From Flavobacterium tagetis (GTDB taxonomy: Bacteria > Bacteroidota > Bacteroidia > Flavobacteriales > Flavobacteriaceae), in assembly GCF_016735615.1 (NCBI RefSeq), contig NZ_JAERSF010000001.1, positions 1,426,001 through 1,490,000 of the forward strand: 64,000 nucleotides of DNA, given 5' to 3'. Position numbers and translations under genes: made by a program. Position 1 is the first letter of the stretch. Each line of letters starts with the position of its first letter. The notes under the pieces are model-generated. The model ran no database searches. It saw only the letters and a list, made by a program, of their open reading frames with translations, and was not told the origin of the DNA. Positions 58,102 through 64,000 of this stretch are shown piece by piece.

Positions 58102-58965
58102 TTATCGTGATTTGAAATAGCCTAATAATTTAGTAACGTAATTTTCGTCTACTCTGGTATTTACAATTCCTGCTCCAGATTTACGAAAAGTATCTTTAAA
58201 GTAATTTAGTTTCTCCTGATAATGTTTCTCGTAATTCATGCGAACAGCTTTTGAACTTGTATCAACCAATTGAATTTTTCCGGTTTCTGCATCCAACATG
58301 TTTACCATTCCTAAATTTGGAATTCTTTCTTCACGGATATCATATACGCGAACACCTGTAATGTCATGTTTTTTAGAAGCAATTTTTAAAGTATGCTCAT
58401 AAGAATCAGACATAAAATCGGAAATCATAAAAATAATGGCTTTCTTTTTCTGGGTTCCAGATAAGAATTTTAATGCTTGAGCAATGTCTGTTTTATGACT
58501 TTTTGGTTCAAATTCAATCAATTCGCGAATGATACGCAATACGTGCGAACGTCCTTTCTTTGGCGGAATATATAATTCTACTGAATCAGAAAATAAGATT
58601 AAACCAATTTTGTCATTATTCTGTGTAGCCGAAAAAGCCATCGTTGCCGCAATTTCGGTTACGATGTCTTTCTTGAATTGATTTTTAGAACCAAAAGATT
58701 CCGAACCCGAAATATCAACCATTAAAACCATGGTCAATTCGCGTTCTTCTTCAAATACTTTAACGTGAGCTTCATTGTAGCGTGCGGTTACATTCCAATC
58801 GATGTTACGAATATCATCTCCGTATTGGTATTGACGCACCTCGCTAAACGTCATTCCTCGTCCTTTAAATGAAGAGTGGTATTCTCCCGAAAAGATATGA
58901 TTACTCAGCCTCTTCGTCTTGATTTCTATTTTCCGTACTTTTTTTAAAAGCTCTTTTGTATCCAT
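58102..58965 (-). CDS. DUF58 (vWA-like) protein of the Bat operon
   Basis: A 287-residue DUF58 protein. The signature HSSFKGRGMTFSEVRQYQYGDDIRNIDWNVTARYNEAHVKVFEEERE is followed by a vWA-like fold with MIDAS MVDISGSES. DUF58 proteins are partners of MoxR ATPases, often with vWA proteins. Its position directly after moxR matches the usual MoxR-DUF58-Bat order. It has no signal peptide or membrane segment. Confidence 0.93.
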   Translation of the reverse strand: MDTKELLKKVRKIEIKTKRLSNHIFSGEYHSSFKGRGMTFSEVRQYQYGDDIRNIDWNVTARYNEAHVKVFEEERELTMVLMVDISGSESFGSKNQFKKDIVTEIAATMAFSATQNNDKIGLILFSDSVELYIPPKKGRSHVLRIIRELIEFEPKSHKTDIAQALKFLSGTQKKKAIIFMISDFMSDSYEHTLKIASKKHDITGVRVYDIREERIPNLGMVNMLDAETGKIQLVDTSSKAVRMNYEKHYQEKLNYFKDTFRKSGAGIVNTRVDENYVTKLLGYFKSR

Positions 58966-59106
58966 TTTTTTGAGTGTTCAGTGATCGGTTAGAAAGTGAT
59001 CAGTTAAATCTAAATTCCAACAGGTCTTTCTGTCTTTATTAGTGTTCAGTTAAAAAGTATTTAGTATGGGGCTGAATACTAAAAATCTGAACACTGAGCA
59101 CTTTTT

Positions 59107-60111
59107 TTAAGGTACTTCAATCTCGTTAACGATTTTGTTGATAATGTCTACAGAAGTAATGTTTTCTGCTTCTGCTTCGTAAGTGATTCCAACTCTGTGA
59201 CGTAAAACATCGTGAACAACTGCACGAACGTCTTCTGGAATTACATAACCACGACGTTTGATGAAAGCATAACATTTTGCAGCATTAGCCAAGTTGATAC
59301 TTCCACGAGGAGAAGCTCCAAAACTGATAAGCGGTTTTAAATCGGCTAATTTGTATTTTTCTGGGTAACGTGTAGCGAAAATAATATCTAAGATGTATTT
59401 CTCAATTTTTTCGTCCATATAAACTTCACGAACCGCTTCTTGCGCGCGTAAAATCTGATCTACAGAAACTACAGGATTTACTTTTTCATAAGTTCCTTTT
59501 AAGTTTTGGCGAATTACAAAACGCTCTTCGTCAATTTTTGGATAATCAATCACAGTTTTTAGCATGAAACGGTCAACCTGTGCTTCAGGAAGTGCATAAG
59601 TACCTTCTTGCTCAACAGGGTTTTGTGTTGCTAATACTAAAAATGGACGGTCTAATTTGAAAGTTGAGTCACCAATTGTAACTTGTTTCTCCTGCATCGC
59701 CTCCAAAAGTGCTGACTGAACTTTTGCAGGAGCACGGTTAATCTCATCGGCAAGTACGAAATTGGCGAAAATCGGTCCTTTTTTAATTGAAAACTCGTTT
59801 GCTTTAATGTTGTAAATCATGGTTCCGATAACATCGGCAGGTAATAAATCTGGCGTAAACTGGATACGGCTGAAAGATCCTTGAACCGCTTGAGAAAGCG
59901 TATTGATGGCTAAAGTTTTTGCCAGACCAGGAACTCCTTCCAATAAAATATGCCCTTGTCCAAGTAATCCGATCAATAGACGCTCGACCATATGTTTCTG
60001 ACCCACAATAACTTTGTTCATTTCCATTGTAAGAAGGTCTATAAAAGCACTTTCTCTTTCAATTTTTTCATTTATCGCTCTAATGTCTAAAGTCGTTGTA
60101 TTTTCTTCCAT
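59107..60111 (-). CDS. moxR: MoxR family AAA+ ATPase
   Basis: A 334-residue MoxR ATPase that heads the Bat operon. Walker A reads GVPGLAKT and Walker B VLADEINRAPAKVQSALLEAM; the sensor region is FLVLATQNPVEQEGTY and a lid follows. It likely acts as a chaperone remodelling the vWA proteins. The 212-nt gap upstream separates it from a divergent aldo/keto reductase gene and should hold both promoters, though only weak -7-like elements are visible. Confidence 0.96.
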   Translation of the reverse strand: MEENTTTLDIRAINEKIERESAFIDLLTMEMNKVIVGQKHMVERLLIGLLGQGHILLEGVPGLAKTLAINTLSQAVQGSFSRIQFTPDLLPADVIGTMIYNIKANEFSIKKGPIFANFVLADEINRAPAKVQSALLEAMQEKQVTIGDSTFKLDRPFLVLATQNPVEQEGTYALPEAQVDRFMLKTVIDYPKIDEERFVIRQNLKGTYEKVNPVVSVDQILRAQEAVREVYMDEKIEKYILDIIFATRYPEKYKLADLKPLISFGASPRGSINLANAAKCYAFIKRRGYVIPEDVRAVVHDVLRHRVGITYEAEAENITSVDIINKIVNEIEVP

Positions 60112-60323
60112 ATAAATATTTTTAAAACCTTGATTTTTACGCCTAATTTTTGAGAGTGCAAATTGAATATTTTTTGATAAGTAAGATGTTAAAGAATGGT
60201 TAAAACTTCGACCAATGACTTAATTTTAAGGACTAATTGTGAATCTATTTTTATATTTTTAAGAACTTTGATGATTATGTTTTATAAAAGCATAATTATT
60301 ACCAAAAATAACGCATAATTATT

Positions 60324-61199
60324 ATGAGCAAAACAGTCTTATCGCCTATAATTTCGGGCACTATGAATTGGGGAGTTTGGGATAAAAACCTTACAACCAA
60401 AGAAATGGAAAACATGATACAAGTGAGTATCGAAAACAAAATTACGACTTTTGATCACGCGGATATTTACGGTTCGTATACGACCGAAGCCGATTTTGGA
60501 AAAGCCTTTCACGCAAGTAAGATTGATCGTGAAAAATTACAACTAATTACCAAATGCGGAATTCAGATGATTGCTGAAAAACGCCCTGAAAACAAAATCA
60601 AACATTACGATTATTCTAAAGACTACATTATTAAGTCTGTAGAAACATCTTTGAAGAATTTAAAAACAGATTATGTAGATGTTTTTTTACTTCACAGACC
60701 TAGTCCGTTAATGCAGGCTGATGAAATCGCTGAAGCAGTTGAGAAATTAAAAGGAGAAGGAAAAATTATTGATTTTGGTCTTTCAAACTTTACAAGTTCT
60801 CAAACAGAGCTAATTCGCCAGAAAACAGAAGTGAGCTATAATCAGGTACAATTTTCGGCTACGCATTATGAGCCAATGTTGGACGGAAGTTTAGATTATA
60901 TGCAAGCAAACGGAATTCGTCCACTATCATGGAATCCACTTGGAACTGTTTTTAGAGAAGATACCAAACAGACGCGCCGTTTGAAAAAACTGTTTTCAGT
61001 TTTATTGGAGAAATATCATTTAGGAGCAGATACACTTTTATTATCATGGATTTTAAAGCATCCTGCAAAAGTAATTCCGATTGCAGGAACTGTTAACGTT
61101 GCCAGAATTCAATCTTTATCAAAAGCAGTTGAATTAGAAATGGACAAAGAAGACTGGTTTGCAATCTGGACAGAAAGCATGGGTGACGATGTGCCTTAA
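60324..61199 (+). CDS. aldo/keto reductase (YdhF-like)
   Basis: A 291-residue TIM-barrel NADPH oxidoreductase. The catalytic set is present: Asp and Tyr in TFDHADIYGSY, Lys in ITKCGIQ and His in FLLHRPS. The NADPH-binding C-terminal block IPIAGTVNVARIQSL is clear. It resembles YdhF-type reductases with broad aldehyde or ketone range. It starts 212 nt from moxR on the opposite strand and 17 nt ahead of a GNAT gene. Confidence 0.93.
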   Translation: MSKTVLSPIISGTMNWGVWDKNLTTKEMENMIQVSIENKITTFDHADIYGSYTTEADFGKAFHASKIDREKLQLITKCGIQMIAEKRPENKIKHYDYSKDYIIKSVETSLKNLKTDYVDVFLLHRPSPLMQADEIAEAVEKLKGEGKIIDFGLSNFTSSQTELIRQKTEVSYNQVQFSATHYEPMLDGSLDYMQANGIRPLSWNPLGTVFREDTKQTRRLKKLFSVLLEKYHLGADTLLLSWILKHPAKVIPIAGTVNVARIQSLSKAVELEMDKEDWFAIWTESMGDDVP

Positions 61200-61216
61200 T
61201 TTATACTGTTCTGAAA

Positions 61217-61723
61217 ATGATATACCTCGAAAAATTTGAGAAAAAAGATTATTCTGAATTGATTAATTCTGTCAAAAGTGCAAAAGATTTAATGCAATTT
61301 GGAGGACCAGAGTTTTCTTTTCCTTTAACAGAAGAGCAAATAGATAAAACGCTTTCTAATGAAAATAGGATTGCTTTTAGAGTCGCAAATATTTCTAATG
61401 ACAATACTATCGGACATTGTGAGATTTATTTTTACGATGGTTTTGCAAAATTAGGACGAATCTTGATTATGGATCAAAGCCAAAGAGGAAAAGGAATTGG
61501 CGAGCAAATGGTGACTTTGTTGTTGCAATATATTTTTGAAAACAGGAAAGAAAGAAATATTGAATTGAATGTTTTCGATTTTAATATTGGTGCACAAAAA
61601 TGTTATGAAAAAGTTGGATTTACTTTAAATCCCGATAAAAAATATTTAAGGGAAGTAGATGGAGAAACTTGGACGGCACTCAATATGGTATTGGATTTAG
61701 AAGAATGGAAAAATAAGAATTAA
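61217..61723 (+). CDS. GNAT family N-acetyltransferase
   Basis: A 168-residue GNAT protein, which transfers acetyl from acetyl-CoA to an amine. The CoA-binding motif RGKGIGEQMVTLLLQYIFE sits near residue 95, followed by the typical FDFNIGAQKCYEKVGF. The substrate cannot be read from sequence. It is 17 nt after the aldo/keto reductase gene, so probably co-transcribed. A dispersed repeat follows. Confidence 0.92.
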   Translation: MIYLEKFEKKDYSELINSVKSAKDLMQFGGPEFSFPLTEEQIDKTLSNENRIAFRVANISNDNTIGHCEIYFYDGFAKLGRILIMDQSQRGKGIGEQMVTLLLQYIFENRKERNIELNVFDFNIGAQKCYEKVGFTLNPDKKYLREVDGETWTALNMVLDLEEWKNKN

Positions 61724-61728
61724 AAATA

Positions 61729-61779
61729 TTTTGCCACAGATTAAAAGGTTTTAAAAAGACATTTTAATCTGTGGCAAAA
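61729..61779. repeat. GCCACAGATTAAA dispersed repeat, copy 2
   Basis: 18-bp perfect arms TTTTGCCACAGATTAAAA (61729-61746) and TTTTAATCTGTGGCAAAA (61762-61779). Same family as 48808-48865. It lies between the GNAT and SDR genes. Confidence 0.85.
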
Positions 61780-61793
61780 AATAAAAACATATA

Positions 61794-62549
61794 ATGAAAA
61801 AGACAGTTTTAATTACTGGTGCTACGAGCGGAATTGGAAAAGCAACTGCTCAAATTCTAGCAAAAAACAATTATAAAGTTGTTCTCTGCGGAAGACGAAC
61901 AGACCGTTTAGAAGAACTTCAAAAAGAACTTTCTGCTTTTACAGAAGTTTACTCTTTAGCATTTGATGTTCGTAATAAAGAAGAAGTTCTAGAAAAAATA
62001 GGAGCTTTGCCAAACGATTTTGCTACAATCGACGTTTTAATTAATAATGCAGGGAATGCCCACGGCTTAGATCCGATTCAGAATGGAAATTTAGATGATT
62101 GGGATGCGATGATTGATATTAATGTAAAAGGACTTTTATATGTGTCAAAAGCGATAATTCCGCAGATGGTTGAGAGGCAATCTGGACACATTATTAATAT
62201 TGGTTCGACAGCAGCAAAAGAAGTTTACCCTAACGGAAATGTATACTGCGGTTCTAAACACGCCGTTGATGCCATTACAGCAGGAATGCGAATCGATTTA
62301 AATCCATTCGGAATTAGAGTTGGAGGGATTCATCCAGGAATGGTAGCCACAGAATTTAGCGAAGTCCGTTTTAAAGGCGACGTTGAAAGAGCTGCAAATG
62401 TTTATAAAGGATTTGATCCGCTGCAGGCTGAAGATATTGCCGATATCATTCACTTCGTGGTTTCAAGACCTTATCATGTAAACATTGCAGATTTGGTTGT
62501 CATGAGTACAGCTCAAGCATCTTCGACGATTGTTAAAAAGAATATTTAA
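61794..62549 (+). CDS. SDR family oxidoreductase (YdfG-like)
   Basis: A 251-residue classical short-chain dehydrogenase. Cofactor loop TGATSGIGKATA, NNAGNAHG, catalytic Ser in NIGSTAAKEVYPNG and YCGSK (Tyr, Lys). The Arg in CGRRTDR suggests NADPH preference. The family includes 3-hydroxy-acid and serine dehydrogenases. It is the third + strand gene after moxR, with a repeat upstream and another downstream. Confidence 0.94.
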   Translation: MKKTVLITGATSGIGKATAQILAKNNYKVVLCGRRTDRLEELQKELSAFTEVYSLAFDVRNKEEVLEKIGALPNDFATIDVLINNAGNAHGLDPIQNGNLDDWDAMIDINVKGLLYVSKAIIPQMVERQSGHIINIGSTAAKEVYPNGNVYCGSKHAVDAITAGMRIDLNPFGIRVGGIHPGMVATEFSEVRFKGDVERAANVYKGFDPLQAEDIADIIHFVVSRPYHVNIADLVVMSTAQASSTIVKKNI

Positions 62550-62559
62550 AACTAGACTA

Positions 62560-62627
62560 TTAGACTTCTTAGAAAATCAGATCTTTAGTTTAACTTAGAA
62601 ATCTGAAAATCAATCTAAGAAGTCTAA
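62560..62627. repeat. TTAGACTTCTTAGA inverted repeat
   Basis: 14-bp arms TTAGACTTCTTAGA (62560-62573) and TCTAAGAAGTCTAA (62614-62627) with AATCTGAAAATC-like sequence between and after. A dispersed palindrome between the SDR and AlbA_2 genes. Confidence 0.65.
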
Positions 62628-62658
62628 AAACCTAAGTCAGTCTAATAATCTAAAAAGA

Positions 62659-63804
62659 ATGATTAATAAGCGCCTTTTAATTAAAAATCTCCTCGCTCAT
62701 AATGACGAAAGCAGTTTTTATGATAAAAAAAGGCAATTGAATCTTCATTCCAGAGAAGGAAAAGGAAAATTCTTAAAGCACATTTGTGCATTATCCAATT
62801 CCAACCCAAACAATAATTCTTATATCGTAGTTGGAGTAGAAGATCAGGATAACGAAATTGTCGGTGACGATTTCTTCGATGATAGCAGAATTCAGAATCT
62901 GGTCAATGCTTTTTTAGAAAATCCACCTAAAATTCAATATGAGAATGTCCCTTTTCCAAACCTTCCAAAAGATAAAGTAATCGGTCTGGTTACTATTAAG
63001 CCTAAAAGTAAAATTTCTTACTTTAAAAAGGGCATCCATACTATTCTTGCTAACAGTGTTTTTATAAGACGTGGCAGTAATTCTATTCCTTTAGAAGAAC
63101 ACGAGGAAATCGAAAAAAGCAATCAGAATACAGAAACCGTAATCGGAATAGAAAATAGTTCTCGAAATAGTATTCAATATACCTTAGACGGGGTTATCGA
63201 TTTTATGAATTTCAGACATAAAGATATGTCGCCAAAATATCGTGTTTTCAAAGAATTGTTTGTAATCTGTTGGGCTGGGGTTCCAAAAAAACTGCGAGAT
63301 AAAACGTATTTATCTCGTGTTGATATTGAATTGATAAACGAACAGATTAAACTTTTTTATTCTGCTCAAGATGTTGTAACTATTTTTTATAATGATGATA
63401 GTTTTACCATTACAGAATATGTTCCGCTGGGTTTAAATGACAAAACGAGTTATTATCCGTTAGAAGAGCAAACGATTCATTTTTTTGATAATGGTTATTA
63501 TAAAATCGATCGTCAGATGCTTTTTCAGCCACCAGAATTCAACAGAAAAATGTTGCATCACATTTATAATTCTAATATAGCTCTGCTAAGAAAACTTGAA
63601 AAAGAGATATCATTATCTGAGCGTGAAATGAAAGATCTAGAGAATCTGCCTTCTACTTTTATGATTTGTCATTTGAATGGTTTTGAAGAAGCAAGACAAA
63701 AATTAATTGATGCAAAATTGCTTTTAAAGCCTTATAAAAATATTTATTCTTCTTTTAAGGAAGCTTTACGAGTTTTGCGTAAAATGAAGTATGATGTTCA
63801 ATAG
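62659..63804 (+). CDS. AlbA_2 (Schlafen-like) domain protein
   Basis: A 381-residue cytosolic protein. The N-terminal ~150 residues are an AlbA_2 divergent DNA-binding/NTPase-like domain with SREGKGKFLKHICALSNSNPNNNSYIVVGVEDQDNEIVGDDF and FIRRGSNSIPL. The C-terminal half has no named domain and is rich in aromatic and charged residues. AlbA_2 proteins occur in regulators and defence-type proteins; the role here is not known. Single gene, not near defence genes. Confidence 0.88.
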   Translation: MINKRLLIKNLLAHNDESSFYDKKRQLNLHSREGKGKFLKHICALSNSNPNNNSYIVVGVEDQDNEIVGDDFFDDSRIQNLVNAFLENPPKIQYENVPFPNLPKDKVIGLVTIKPKSKISYFKKGIHTILANSVFIRRGSNSIPLEEHEEIEKSNQNTETVIGIENSSRNSIQYTLDGVIDFMNFRHKDMSPKYRVFKELFVICWAGVPKKLRDKTYLSRVDIELINEQIKLFYSAQDVVTIFYNDDSFTITEYVPLGLNDKTSYYPLEEQTIHFFDNGYYKIDRQMLFQPPEFNRKMLHHIYNSNIALLRKLEKEISLSEREMKDLENLPSTFMICHLNGFEEARQKLIDAKLLLKPYKNIYSSFKEALRVLRKMKYDVQ

Positions 63805-63850
63805 AAAGGTGCAAAGGTTCAGAGCAACAAAGTGACAGAGTTTTTCCTGT

Positions 63851-63875
63851 CGAGGCGCACTGCCGTGCATCTACG
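63851..63875. repeat. GAGGCGCAC hairpin-like repeat
   Basis: Imperfect hairpin AGGCGCAC-TGCC-GTGCATCT, resembling the widespread GAGACGCAC..GTGCGTCTC repeat of Bacteroidota. It lies in the convergent gap between the AlbA_2 gene and the partial gene at the right edge. Confidence 0.5.
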
Positions 63876-63900
63876 TTTGCTGAATTTATTTTTTAATTAT

Positions 63901-64000
63901 TTATCTAAAATTCAAATATTGCTGTACTTCATCATAAGGAAATATAAGTTCTTTAGGACCGTCTGCATAAGATGCGGCTTCGTATGAATTGTAATATAAA
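63901..64000 (-). CDS. C-terminal end of a DUF3298/RsiV-like protein (partial)
   Basis: The minus-strand frame from the right edge ends with TAA at 63901-63903 and encodes 32 residues, LYYNSYEAASYADGPKEL onwards to FRSTOP-type terminus VQQYLNFR. The YYNxYE-x4-Y-xx-GPxE pattern, then a PYDEV-like segment, is the C-terminus of DUF3298/RsiV-type exported proteins. Most of the gene, including its start, is outside the window. Confidence 0.6.
   Translation of the reverse strand, partial: LYYNSYEAASYADGPKELIFPYDEVQQYLNFR

Noticed and set aside
1-64000. Search for tRNA, rRNA, CRISPR array, integrase or transposase genes
   Set aside because: None recognised on either strand by reading; a tRNAscan or HMM search would be needed to exclude a missed tRNA.

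Overview
The window looks like a chromosomal segment of a Flavobacterium-type member of the Bacteroidota. It is AT-rich with short gene spacing and no Shine-Dalgarno tracts. Its promoters carry the Bacteroidota -7 element TAnnTTTG, and several intergenic gaps hold short palindromic repeats. Familiar flavobacterial blocks are present: BACON-GH5 and TonB-dependent receptors, the MoxR/Bat operon, hppD/hmgA, and lipoproteins with an acidic stretch after the lipobox Cys. I see no tRNA, rRNA, CRISPR array, transposase or prophage.

Layout. (1) 1-6822 (+): the 3' end of a polysaccharide utilisation locus with a GH3 end, a BACON-GH5 lipoprotein, a sialate-O-acetylesterase/CE20-type esterase and a GH95 fucosidase. 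The combination fits xyloglucan. (2) 6968-15332: mostly housekeeping genes (cvpA, two unknowns, pheS, gpsA, an Fe-alcohol dehydrogenase), a periplasmic DJ-1/PfpI protein divergent from a LysR regulator, and a PKD lipoprotein. (3) 15443-24634 (+): the most interesting region. A NrtR-like NUDIX/wHTH regulator precedes nine tightly packed genes: PRPP-synthetase-like, ADP-ribosylglycohydrolase, coiled-coil protein, vWA protein, divergent PurA-like enzyme, NADAR (YbiA), RNA 2'-phosphotransferase (KptA/Tpt1), PP2A-like phosphatase, second ADP-ribosylglycohydrolase and nicotinamide phosphoribosyltransferase-like. A promoter overlapped by a palindrome precedes the nine genes and a terminator ends them. 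Every recognisable member acts on NAD+, ADP-ribose or a neighbouring metabolite. (4) 24815-29359 (mostly -): nadD, a four-helix-bundle gene, gmk, yicC, an ArsC-like gene, dinB (+), rlpA and a membrane protein.

(5) 29466-34814 (-): a TonB-dependent receptor, pgi and a lipocalin-like protein. An SDR gene is divergent from an AraC regulator, with 21-bp-phased direct repeats between them. (6) 36341-47117 (-): an unknown, an M23 peptidase, a tryptophan-2,3-dioxygenase-family enzyme, a DUF3108 protein, hppD, hmgA, a patatin-barrel protein and uvrC. A compact candidate small RNA lies between the DUF3108 gene and hppD. (7) 47252-50628 (+): an aspartoacylase-like gene, 5-formyl-THF cyclo-ligase and a vWA lipoprotein. 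(8) 50714-60111 (-): the aerotolerance operon moxR, DUF58, a BatD-like gene, batA, batB, batC, batD, batE. (9) 60324-63804 (+): aldo/keto reductase, GNAT, SDR and AlbA_2 genes, then the tail of a DUF3298-type gene (-) at the right edge.

Working model for region 3 (inference). The NUDIX repressor responds to ADP-ribose and releases the operon. Glycohydrolases, NADAR and KptA strip ADP-ribose from macromolecules, while the PRPP-synthetase-like and NAMPT-like enzymes rebuild NAD+ from nicotinamide. The roles of the vWA/coiled-coil pair and the PurA-like enzyme are unknown.
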